A stretch of DNA of 6,840 nucleotides from an uncultured Mucilaginibacter sp. (GTDB lineage: Bacteria > Bacteroidota > Bacteroidia > Sphingobacteriales > Sphingobacteriaceae): assembly GCA_946479225.1 (NCBI GenBank), contig CAMLFI010000140.1, forward strand, positions 1 through 6,840, read 5' to 3'. Positions 1 through 5,780 of the stretch are shown piece after piece. Position 1 is the stretch's first letter. The number at the start of each line of letters is the position of its first letter. A program made the translations under genes and the position numbers. The notes under the pieces were generated by a model. That model saw nothing but the letters and a program-made list of their open reading frames with translations. It was not told the origin of the DNA and did not search any database.

Positions 1-1380
1 CACCCACGCATAATCTTCAGGATAAATATGCGTCGCAAATGCTTCCATTGTAACCGGCGCGGTTTGGGCTACGCCATAAATATCCCGCAGCTCTTTAGAC
101 CAGTATAATTCGCCCGTTGTGGGTGCATATTCCCAGGTACCCAGATTGGTTGATTCTATTGCCATGCGCAATCTTGAAGCGCTGGTGATCAACTCTTCGT
201 TGGCAACTTCCAACTGTTGCCTGCTCTCATTTAGCTCTTCATTTGTGCTTGCCAGTTCCTCGTTAATTGCCTGAAATTCTTCGTTGGTACTTGCCAATTC
301 CTCGTTAGTTGCCTGCAATTCTTCATTAGAAGCGGCCAACTCTTCGTTAAGCGCAGCAAGTTCATCCGAAGTTTCTTCTACCTGCTGTTTAGCTAATACA
401 GTATCAGTTACGTCTGCCACCGTATTCATCACACCATATATCTTACCCTGCTGATCAGCTAAGGCCGTCAAGCTGTAGTTAAAATAATAGGTACGCATAC
501 TACCGTCTATTGCCAGATCAACACGTTGATTACGGCCATGGAACGGCTTACCTGTGATAAATACATCATCCAATTGGGCAAACACAGCTTGATTGCTCAA
601 CTCCGGCAAAATCTCGGCGTACTTCTTGCCTATCACTTTTGAGCCTTTACCCCAAACATCAATAATGGCTTGGTTGGCAAATGCAATACGCAACTCCCTA
701 CCCATATATACACCGATAGGGAACGGTGCGTTCTCAATTATTGAGCGGATTTTATGCTCACTTTCAGCTAATTCATAAACAATCTTCCGCAGGTTTTTCT
801 GGCTGGATGACAATTGCTCATTATTGGTTAAAAGCTCCTCGTTTGATGTGGCTATTTTTTTATTGGTTTCCAGCATGCCCTCAAGCGCCAGAACTTTCGC
901 GGTAGTTTCTGTACATATTACCAACATGCCATGAATATTCATGTCTTCATCGGTAATGGGAGTATATGAAAAATCGAAATAAACGTCTTCCTCCTGTCCG
1001 TTCCGGTTTATTCTGAACTTAAAATCCTGAAAAGCTACCGCCTCGCCGCCCATAACTTTTTCAAACAAAGGCATTACGGTATCCTGCCCTCCGGCAATGG
1101 TTTCGTAAACCGTAACACCCAGGGCATGTGGGTGTCTAGTCGACCCTAAAATCGGTATACAGGCGTCGTTATACAAACGGATAAGATCCCTACCCCAACA
1201 GACCATCATAGGAGATGGCGTGCTAAGCATAATACCCGTTAGCTGCTTTAGCTGAAGGGGCCAGTTTTGTGGCGAGCCAAGTGCGCTGGTTTGCCAGTTA
1301 AACCGCCGCATTAACTCACCCATTACACCACCACCGCGCAAAAAAGGCAGATCTGAACCTATGTTATTATTTTCAGGCAT
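1..1380 (-). CDS. Multi-PAS sensory protein, probable histidine kinase (C-terminus outside window)
   Basis: The frame is open from an ATG at 1380 to base 1, giving 460 codons with no stop, so the gene is cut at its 3' side. Three PAS-type sensor domains can be read. The first, at about residues 25-160, opens with the NWQTSALGSPQNWP block followed by WGRDLIRLYNDA, a form common at the N-terminus of PAS kinases. The second is at about 208-328 (IIENAPFPIGVYMGRELRIAFAN...). The third starts near 405 (MAIESTNLGTWEYAPTTGEL) and runs off the window. A helical linker at about 160-205 joins the first two, and a heptad coiled coil (about 341-400) joins the second and third. There is no signal peptide or membrane segment, so it should be cytoplasmic. 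No kinase, HAMP or response-regulator domain is visible; a histidine kinase is the usual output for this arrangement, but that is inference. A diguanylate cyclase output or a CheB/CheR-PAS type protein remains possible. No good Shine-Dalgarno sequence precedes the ATG. Confidence 0.88.
   Translation of the reverse strand, partial: MPENNNIGSDLPFLRGGGVMGELMRRFNWQTSALGSPQNWPLQLKQLTGIMLSTPSPMMVCWGRDLIRLYNDACIPILGSTRHPHALGVTVYETIAGGQDTVMPLFEKVMGGEAVAFQDFKFRINRNGQEEDVYFDFSYTPITDEDMNIHGMLVICTETTAKVLALEGMLETNKKIATSNEELLTNNEQLSSSQKNLRKIVYELAESEHKIRSIIENAPFPIGVYMGRELRIAFANQAIIDVWGKGSKVIGKKYAEILPELSNQAVFAQLDDVFITGKPFHGRNQRVDLAIDGSMRTYYFNYSLTALADQQGKIYGVMNTVADVTDTVLAKQQVEETSDELAALNEELAASNEELQATNEELASTNEEFQAINEELASTNEELNESRQQLEVANEELITSASRLRMAIESTNLGTWEYAPTTGELYWSKELRDIYGVAQTAPVTMEAFATHIYPEDYAWV
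181..348 (-). repeat. 21-nt periodic coding repeat encoding NEEL heptads
   Basis: Residues 345-400 of the PAS protein consist of eight successive 7-residue units based on N-E-E-L-x-x-x. Asn falls at 345, 352, 359, 366, 373, 380 and 394, with Arg at 387. The first six units alternate between NEELA.. and NEE(L/F)QA. or similar, which gives a partial 14-residue (42-nt) higher-order period. The codons differ between units (aac/aat, gaa/gag, ttg/cta/ctg), so the repeat is held by the protein sequence and is not a recent DNA duplication. It is predicted to form a parallel coiled coil that passes signals between PAS domains. Similar NEEL-type linkers are known in CheB/CheR/PAS fusion proteins. Confidence 0.85.
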
Positions 1381-1425
1381 TAAAAAATCACGCTTTTGGG
1401 TTGCAATTACATTATCGTCTAGGAT

Positions 1426-1451
1426 AAAAAAACTACATCATATAAATGTAG
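1426..1451 (-). terminator. Probable intrinsic terminator of the AraC-family gene
   Basis: Read on the minus strand, CTACAT (1451-1446) pairs with ATGTAG (1438-1433) around a 7-base loop and is followed directly by seven Ts (1432-1426). It begins 36 bases beyond the AraC-family stop codon and lies 45 bases before the PAS gene start. The stem is short and A/T-rich, so termination may be partial. The same bases contain TACATTTA, a near match to a Bacteroidota -7 element, but no TTG lies at a suitable distance, so I prefer the terminator reading. Confidence 0.5.
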
Positions 1452-1487
1452 CAGTTTGGAAGCTAAGGTAAAAAAGATTAACAACAG

Positions 1488-2369
1488 TTACCCTACCTCA
1501 CGTAGCATAAGGTGTTCCTTTTTAAACTCCTGCGGTGTTTTGTTCATCAGCTTTTTGAAATAGCGGTTAAAGTTGGATAAGTTGTTAAAGCCACTGTCAT
1601 AACATACCTCGTAAATGGTCATGTCTTTTTCCAATATCAGGTTACATGCGTGGGCCACCTTAACCTCCAGCAAAAACTGCTGCAGTGTTTTGCGGGTTTT
1701 AGCTTTAAAGTAACGGCAAAAAGCTTTGGCACTCAAGTTGGCCACGGATGCTATCTCTTCGAGCGTTATTTTTTTCTGAAAATTGTCTGAGATGTATTGA
1801 AATACTTTATTCAACCTGTCAGCTTCCTGGCGTTCAACTTTTTCAGGGTGATAAATGGTGTTAATATATTCCCTTTCTTTTGAGGTGGCTATTTTATCTA
1901 AAATGTTCAGCAATGTCATTATCCGTTCCAGACCGCTGGCTTCTGACAGCTTTTTTATCAAGGCTTTTACCTGGTTTTTTGTACTGCCGGTTATTTTTAT
2001 TCCCTGCTTTGCCTTCTCCAATAACAATTCAATATTCTTAAGCTCGGGGGTTGTAAAAAACTTGTCGCCTAAAAAATCGTGCTGAAAATAGATTACGGTT
2101 ACCTCGGCCTTCAGTTTAGATTCCTCCACAAAATATTCAGGGTCGCAGCGCCACATATGCGCCAGGTTAGCGCCAAATAGGCAAAGCTCATCAGGTTCAA
2201 AACGATGTACATCATTCCCTATAAACCTTGTTCCCCGCCCTTTGTGTATATAGATCAACTCAATTTCGGGGTGAAAATGCCATTGATTATAAAAATTCTT
2301 GTCTTTATTCTGATAAATAGAAAAAGACGATTCGGGCTTATATGGGACTTTCAGCAGGTGTGGTTTCAT
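1488..2369 (-). CDS. AraC-family transcriptional regulator with N-terminal cupin sensor
   Basis: This 293-residue protein has the normal length for the family. Residues 25-100 form a cupin-like ligand-binding domain with HFHPEIELIYIHKGRG (His31, His33, Glu35) and a later His71, positions that often hold ligand or metal. Residues about 186-286 form the double helix-turn-helix AraC domain. The first HTH is around ITLEEIASVANLSAKAFCRY (201-220) and the second around TIYEVCYDSGFNNLSNFNRY (251-270), followed by the family's Phe-Lys-Lys and TPQEFK ending. I chose the ATG at 2369; a TTG two codons upstream (2375) is in frame but less likely. A promoter match lies about 45 bases upstream. The gene diverges from the 2716-6840 cluster, so it most likely regulates that cluster in response to a pathway metabolite, probably a sugar or polyol-like compound. 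The inducer is unknown. Confidence 0.93.
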   Translation of the reverse strand: MKPHLLKVPYKPESSFSIYQNKDKNFYNQWHFHPEIELIYIHKGRGTRFIGNDVHRFEPDELCLFGANLAHMWRCDPEYFVEESKLKAEVTVIYFQHDFLGDKFFTTPELKNIELLLEKAKQGIKITGSTKNQVKALIKKLSEASGLERIMTLLNILDKIATSKEREYINTIYHPEKVERQEADRLNKVFQYISDNFQKKITLEEIASVANLSAKAFCRYFKAKTRKTLQQFLLEVKVAHACNLILEKDMTIYEVCYDSGFNNLSNFNRYFKKLMNKTPQEFKKEHLMLREVG

Positions 2370-2411
2370 CAGCAAAAGATATAAAATCTACAATATTGGT
2401 ATTATTTCTTT

Positions 2412-2419
2412 CAAATATA
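2412..2419 (-). promoter_or_regulatory. Bacteroidota -7 promoter element for the AraC-family gene
   Basis: On the minus strand these bases read TATATTTG, an exact match to the Bacteroidota -7 consensus TAnnTTTG. Transcription would start near 2405 and give a leader of about 36 bases before the ATG at 2369. The -33 element is poor: there is no TTG at the usual distance, only TTCG about 23 bases upstream. Confidence 0.5.
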
Positions 2420-2422
2420 TGT

Positions 2423-2432
2423 TACTATAGTA
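2423..2432. promoter_or_regulatory. Perfect 10-bp palindrome inside the AraC-gene promoter
   Basis: TACTATAGTA is a perfect palindrome lying between the -7 element (2412-2419) and the -33 region of the minus-strand promoter. A protein bound here would block RNA polymerase, so it is a candidate operator, for example for autoregulation. A/T-rich palindromes of this length also occur by chance. Confidence 0.25.
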
Positions 2433-2499
2433 TTACTTTTTGCGAATTGGTTGGGAATTATTTCTGTTTTTATAGATGAAATTTGAAATAGAATGACAA

Positions 2500-2524
2500 C
2501 CGTGATATGGTGGGCATATCGCGG
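2500..2524. promoter_or_regulatory. 10-bp interrupted inverted repeat, candidate operator
   Basis: CCGTGATATG (2500-2509) and CATATCGCGG (2515-2524) are inverted copies with one mismatch (T/G, a wobble pair if transcribed) around the 5-base spacer GTGGG. It lies midway between the divergent genes and just upstream of the candidate operon promoter. No T-run follows, so a terminator is unlikely. A second small inverted pair, GGTT/AACC (2527-2539), follows at once. Confidence 0.4.
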
Positions 2525-2544
2525 CCGGTTCTATAAACCAACAA

Positions 2545-2572
2545 TTGCTTAAAGTTTTTTACGTTATATTTT
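2545..2572 (+). promoter_or_regulatory. Candidate promoter of the catabolic cluster
   Basis: TTG (2545-2547), a 17-base spacer and TATATTTT (2565-2572) match the Bacteroidota pattern TTG...TAnnTTTG except for the last base. Transcription would begin near 2579, leaving a leader of about 137 bases before the ATG at 2716. A weaker alternative is TTTG at 2585 with TAAGCTTA at 2607. A promoter dependent on an AraC activator may be poor by itself, which fits the imperfect match. Confidence 0.35.
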
Positions 2573-2675
2573 AACTAACGGCGCTTTGCCCGGTCAAAGG
2601 CATCTATAAGCTTAAGGCGGTTAAAATGTACATTAATGAAGTTTGAGAGATAATTAAAAACCAATTTCACTTAAT

Positions 2676-2693
2676 ACCAATTAAACCAATTAA
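2676..2693 (+). repeat. Perfect tandem 9-bp direct repeat ACCAATTAA
   Basis: ACCAATTAA occurs twice head to tail (2676-2684 and 2685-2693). Related copies flank it: AACCAATTT at 2659-2667 upstream and ACCTAATTTAA directly downstream. It lies 22 bases before the first gene of the operon. AraC-family proteins bind direct repeats, but their half-sites are usually spaced about two helical turns apart, so a role in regulation is only suggested. Confidence 0.45.
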
Positions 2694-2715
2694 CCTAATT
2701 TAAAATTTTGAGAAC

Positions 2716-3159
2716 ATGAAAGTTTATTTGATCGGACTAATGCTTGTTATCGGGTTTGTACTAACCCTGCACCTTGCCATGAATGGGCAGGTGGGTGCCA
2801 TTGTGAAAAACCCACGTATGGGTAATGCAATTTTCTGGGCCATTGGCGCATGTACCGCCATTATTATTGGCCTTACAGATTGGGATCCCACTGTATTTAC
2901 CCGCTTAAAAGAGGTGCCTTTTTGGTTGCTTACCGCAGGTGTAATGGGCGGTGCACTTGTATTTGGTATTGCTTATACCATGCCACAATTAGGCGCAGCC
3001 AGGGCCACTGTATTAATGATAGCAGGACAAGTATTATCAGGTTTGATCTTTTCACATTATGGCTGGTTGGGATCGCCGGTTGAACCTATAACATTAACAA
3101 AAATTGGCGGTGCGGTACTCTTGCTGGCAGGAACAGCAATGGTAACACTGGCTAAATAA
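2716..3159 (+). CDS. YdcZ/DUF606-family small DMT-type membrane transporter
   Basis: This 147-residue, very hydrophobic protein has five predicted membrane helices at about 2-20, 36-53, 68-88, 94-113 and 127-145. The family signature is visible: an early NGQVG (23-27), then PFWLLTAGVMGGALVFG, PQLGAARATVLMIAGQ (90-105), SHYGWLG (113-119) and a final glycine-rich helix (130-140). Length and layout fit the YdcZ family (PF04657) of the drug/metabolite transporter superfamily, an inner-membrane group whose substrates are mostly unknown. It is the first gene of the cluster, 20 bases ahead of the TIM-barrel gene, so it may import the operon's substrate or export a product. No Shine-Dalgarno sequence is present; a weak GAGAAC precedes the ATG. 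Family assignment is strong, substrate unknown. Confidence 0.88.
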   Translation: MKVYLIGLMLVIGFVLTLHLAMNGQVGAIVKNPRMGNAIFWAIGACTAIIIGLTDWDPTVFTRLKEVPFWLLTAGVMGGALVFGIAYTMPQLGAARATVLMIAGQVLSGLIFSHYGWLGSPVEPITLTKIGGAVLLLAGTAMVTLAK

Positions 3160-3162
3160 GTA

Positions 3163-3177
3163 TATTAAATTTTAATA
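3163..3177. repeat. A/T inverted repeat before the TIM-barrel gene
   Basis: TATTAAA (3163-3169), a single central T, and TTTAATA (3171-3177) form a perfect 7-bp inverted repeat that fills most of the 20-base gap between the transporter and TIM-barrel genes. It ends two bases before the ATG, where a ribosome binding site would normally lie. It may be simple A/T bias. Confidence 0.3.
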
Positions 3178-3179
3178 CC

Positions 3180-4121
3180 ATGGAAAATTTAGATTCATTT
3201 AACCGCAGAGATTTTATGCGACTGGCCGGGATGGCCGGCGCAGCGGCGCTTGTTGCGCCCGGCTTTGCTTTTGAGGAAGCCAAAAAACGTAAGTTTCAGA
3301 TCGGCTCAACCTTTATACTTTGGGGATACGGCGGCAACGTATTAGAAGCCTCATTGAAAGACATTGCCTCCTTAGGCTTTCATTCATTTGAAACTTTTGG
3401 ACAGGTAATGGAACAATTTGAGAAACAACCTGGCGGATTTGCCGAAGTAATAGCAAAATATAAAGTACCAATTGTATCCGCTTTTTGTACACACGATGTA
3501 CTTGATCCGGCAAAAACAGAGGCGGAGGCCGAAAAACTGAGACGCTGGTGTAAAATATTAAAAGCCAATGGCGGCAAGGTGATAGAATACTGCGCCGGCG
3601 GAAGCAGACGCGGTTACGACTACAAGAACTATAAAAAGAATCTTGTAGACTCTATGAACATGTATGGCAAAATTGCTCAGGAAGAAGGCTTGGTTGCAGC
3701 GCTGCATCCCCATACGGGTACCCCTATTGAGACCGAAGAAGAGATCTACTTTATAATGGAGAATGTAGATACCCGCTACATGAAATTTGGACCGGATGTG
3801 GGTCAGATTCAAAAAGGCGGTGGCGATCCGGTGAAGATCTGTAAAGATTTTATGGAGCTAATTGAGCATGTTCACCTGAAAGATTTTGCTGGTGGCGACA
3901 ATGGTTACCTGGGTTATTCTCCGCTTGGTGAAGGTAAGGTGCAGATTGCTACTATTATGGATATGATAGAAAAACGCAAGAAAAAAATGGCAGGCATGGT
4001 AATGTTTGAACTGGATTATGATAATCGGGTTAAGCCACCATATACGCCTTTAGAAGCGGCTAAAATATCAAGGGATTTTATGGCAAAGCTGAATTATAAA
4101 TTCGAGCCAAAGACAATTTAA
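3180..4121 (+). CDS. Tat-exported sugar phosphate isomerase/epimerase-family TIM-barrel protein
   Basis: This 313-residue protein starts with a twin-arginine signal: N-R-R-D-F-M-R (8-14), then an Ala-rich hydrophobic stretch to about residue 30, with possible cleavage after GFA (28-30). The mature part is an AP-endonuclease-2/IolE-like barrel (PF01261). Candidate metal ligands lie at the ends of successive strands: Glu136 (VIEYCAG), His176/His178 (ALHPHTG), Asp206 (GPDVGQI), His232 (HVHLKD) and Glu277 (FELD). The family includes sugar epimerases, isomerases and inosose dehydratase. The Tat signal places this one, folded with its metal, in the periplasm, so its substrate is probably an extracytoplasmic sugar, ketosugar or polyol. 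It follows the transporter by 20 bases, and the semialdehyde dehydrogenase gene starts 114 bases later. The exact reaction cannot be read from sequence; an inosose-dehydratase-like role is possible but unproven. Confidence 0.85.
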   Translation: MENLDSFNRRDFMRLAGMAGAAALVAPGFAFEEAKKRKFQIGSTFILWGYGGNVLEASLKDIASLGFHSFETFGQVMEQFEKQPGGFAEVIAKYKVPIVSAFCTHDVLDPAKTEAEAEKLRRWCKILKANGGKVIEYCAGGSRRGYDYKNYKKNLVDSMNMYGKIAQEEGLVAALHPHTGTPIETEEEIYFIMENVDTRYMKFGPDVGQIQKGGGDPVKICKDFMELIEHVHLKDFAGGDNGYLGYSPLGEGKVQIATIMDMIEKRKKKMAGMVMFELDYDNRVKPPYTPLEAAKISRDFMAKLNYKFEPKTI

Positions 4122-4168
4122 GTTTCTGTAAAAACAAATAAAAACTAACAATAACATCTTTTTTAAAC

Positions 4169-4184
4169 GATGCAGCGATGCATC
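4169..4184 (+). promoter_or_regulatory. Perfect 6-bp hairpin with GCGA tetraloop in an operon gap
   Basis: GATGCA (4169-4174) and TGCATC (4179-4184) pair perfectly around GCGA, a stable GNRA tetraloop. It lies in the 114-base gap before the semialdehyde dehydrogenase gene, 51 bases ahead of its ATG. A run of six Ts lies before the hairpin, not after it, so it is not a plus-strand terminator. It could be an mRNA processing or stability element, or an operator. I saw no TAnnTTTG promoter in this gap. Confidence 0.4.
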
Positions 4185-4235
4185 ATAACACCACGGCTTT
4201 GACCAAACATAAGGCCGGACAAGACAAAAGTATAT

Positions 4236-5708
4236 ATGGAAATTCTTAGCAATTACATTAGTAACAAATGGGTATCAAGTAAGGAAACCAACACCACCGA
4301 CGTAATAAACCCCGCTACACAAGAAATTTTAGGCAGGGTTCCTTACGGAAACGGCACGGCGACTGACGTTGATACAGCGGTAAAGGCAGCGCACGAGGCA
4401 TACAAGCAGTGGAGAGAAGTGCCCGTGATGAGAAGAGTGCAACCTTTGTATAAACTAAAGCAATTGTTAGAAGAAAATGCTGAAGATATTGCAAGAACCA
4501 TCACCTTGGAGTGCGGTAAATCATTAGCCGAATCAAGAGGCGAAATACAACGCGCTATTGAAAACGTTGAGGTGGCCTGTGGTACGCCAATGCTTATTCA
4601 GAGTGAGTTTTCAGAAAATATTGCCGGTGGCGTTGATGAGTTTATGATCCGTCAGCCATTGGGTGTATGTGCTTGTATAGCTCCATTTAACTTTCCGGGC
4701 ATGATTCCTTTCTGGTTCCTTCCATACGCTATTGCCTGCGGTAACTCTTTCGTGCTTAAACCATCAGAGAAAGTGCCATTGACAATGATGAAGGTGTTTA
4801 AACTGATCGAGCAGATCGGCCTTCCGGAAGGTGTTATTAGCCTGGTTCACGGTGGTAAAGAAACCGTTGACGCATTTTTGGATCATCCACTTATCAAGGC
4901 TATCAGCTTTGTAGGCTCTTCAAAAATCGCCCAATACGTTTATGGTCGTGGCGCTGCTAACGGCAAGCGTGTACAGGCTCAGGGAGGCGCAAAAAACCCG
5001 GTAGTTGTTTTGCCTGATGCAGATATTGATATGTCTGTACAGATTATAACTGACAGTGTTTACGGCTGCGCCGGACAGCGTTGTTTAGCTGCATCAAACA
5101 TTATTACTGTTGGCGACAGCGGCATTATCAGAGATGCGTTATACGAAGCTGCAAAGAAAAGAACAACCGGTTACGGATTGGACGAGGCCAACGAAATGGG
5201 TCCTGTTATCAGCGCCGATAGTAAATCAAGAGTTGAATACCTGATTGGCAAAGCTGAGGCAGAAGGTGCTAAAGTTTTGTTGGATGGACGTAAAGCGAAC
5301 ATCACAGGTTTTGAAAAAGGAAACTTCATCCTTCCAACTATTTTGGAAGGATTGCCATTAAACGGTGAAGTGATCAAAACTGAGATCTTCGGTCCGGTAA
5401 TGAGCCTTATTTCTTTAGATACAGTTGATGATGCTTTAAACTTCATTAATGGCAACAATTATGGCAACATGGCTTGCTTGTTCACCAGCAGTGGTGCTAA
5501 TGCGCGCAAGTTCAGAAGCCAGGCTAATGCGGGTAACATCGGCATAAATATAGGCGTAGCTGCTCCTATGGCGCAGTTCCCTTTCAGCGGATGGAACGAA
5601 AGTTTTTTTGGTGATCTGCACGGTCAGGGACGCCACGCTATTGAGTTTTTTACCCAAACTAAAGTGGTTATTGAAAGATGGCCAAAAGAGTGGGCACGTA
5701 AATTTTAA
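4236..5708 (+). CDS. mmsA: CoA-acylating methylmalonate-semialdehyde dehydrogenase
   Basis: This 490-residue cytoplasmic aldehyde dehydrogenase matches the length and ends of the MmsA/IolA subfamily, which oxidises methylmalonate or malonate semialdehyde with NAD+ and CoA to propionyl-CoA or acetyl-CoA and CO2. Visible hallmarks are PFNFPGMIPFWFLPYA (150-165) with Asn152, the cofactor lysine in LKPSE (Lys175), SFVGSS (224-229), GGAKNPVVVLPDADID (250-265) in place of the ELGGK general-base motif of ordinary aldehyde dehydrogenases, and GCAGQRC with catalytic Cys283. The Arg before that Cys (282) and Arg106 (GEIQRAIENVE) fit conserved substrate-carboxylate arginines of this subfamily. TEIFGP (382-387) and the ending RWPKEW are also typical. 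In valine or inositol breakdown it makes the final acyl-CoA. Here it probably ends the route encoded by this cluster, although a housekeeping valine or beta-alanine role cannot be excluded. The symbol iolA would apply if the route is inositol-related. Confidence 0.94.
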   Translation: MEILSNYISNKWVSSKETNTTDVINPATQEILGRVPYGNGTATDVDTAVKAAHEAYKQWREVPVMRRVQPLYKLKQLLEENAEDIARTITLECGKSLAESRGEIQRAIENVEVACGTPMLIQSEFSENIAGGVDEFMIRQPLGVCACIAPFNFPGMIPFWFLPYAIACGNSFVLKPSEKVPLTMMKVFKLIEQIGLPEGVISLVHGGKETVDAFLDHPLIKAISFVGSSKIAQYVYGRGAANGKRVQAQGGAKNPVVVLPDADIDMSVQIITDSVYGCAGQRCLAASNIITVGDSGIIRDALYEAAKKRTTGYGLDEANEMGPVISADSKSRVEYLIGKAEAEGAKVLLDGRKANITGFEKGNFILPTILEGLPLNGEVIKTEIFGPVMSLISLDTVDDALNFINGNNYGNMACLFTSSGANARKFRSQANAGNIGINIGVAAPMAQFPFSGWNESFFGDLHGQGRHAIEFFTQTKVVIERWPKEWARKF

Positions 5709-5743
5709 GCCCCCTCTAAATCTCCCCCTGAAGGGGGAGACTT
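5707..5743. repeat. REP-like palindromic repeat overlapping the dehydrogenase stop codon
   Basis: TCTCCCCC (5721-5728) and GGGGGAGA (5733-5740) form a perfect 8-bp stem with a TGAA loop. Outer AAG (5707-5709) and CTT (5741-5743) also match, separated on the left by CCCCCTCTAAA. In addition, 5710-5728 reads the same in both directions on one strand (a 19-base mirror repeat). I recall C-rich elements of this pattern scattered between genes in many Bacteroidota genomes. Its first two bases are the last two of the TAA stop. It sits inside the operon, 37 bases before the cyclase ATG. The Ts that follow are nine or more bases away, so it would stabilise or attenuate the transcript more readily than end it. 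Confidence 0.75.
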
Positions 5744-5780
5744 GTAATTATTTTTAACCTTCTATTAACTGAATTTATAC

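Larger units (their letters stand above)
2370..2715. other. Divergent regulatory region, no gene
   Basis: This 346-bp gap separates two divergent transcription units and has no credible open reading frame or RNA gene; the longest in-frame ATG stretches I checked are only a few codons. It holds, in order, the AraC-side promoter, a 10-bp palindrome, a 10-bp interrupted inverted repeat, a candidate plus-strand promoter, a small CTTTG/CAAAG hairpin (2584-2599) and a tandem 9-bp repeat close to the first gene of the operon. Its size and content suit a control region served by the adjacent AraC-family protein. Confidence 0.7.

Noticed and set aside
181..348. Possible CRISPR-like array because of regular spacing
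   Set aside because: The 21-nt period is coding, with codon variation in every unit and no unique spacers; it encodes heptads.
593..778. Plus-strand open frame of 61 codons
   Set aside because: It lies wholly inside the PAS gene on the other strand, which has clear domain homology; it has no recognisable features or start signal.
1855..2085. Plus-strand open frame of 76 codons
   Set aside because: Antisense shadow of the AraC-family gene between its sensor and DNA-binding domains; hydrophobic composition comes from the reverse reading.
2370..2375. TTG start giving two more residues to the AraC-family protein
   Set aside because: The ATG at 2369 is the more usual start codon and the two extra residues add no conserved sequence.
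3180..4121. Calling the TIM-barrel protein inosose dehydratase (IolE)
   Set aside because: Fold-level similarity and an IolA-type neighbour are not enough; the Tat signal and lack of other iol genes argue against a firm call.
4197..4204. CTTTGACC here also occurs on the minus strand at 2592-2599, a possible shared operator
   Set aside because: An 8-base match between two intergenic stretches is weak and the surrounding bases do not match.
5171..5657. Two overlapping minus-strand frames (95 and 73 codons)
   Set aside because: Both are antisense to the conserved C-terminal half of the semialdehyde dehydrogenase.
5721..5760. Strong hairpin read as an intrinsic terminator ending the operon after mmsA
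   Set aside because: The Ts do not follow directly after the stem, and the downstream co-directional genes show no promoter of their own in the 72-base gap.
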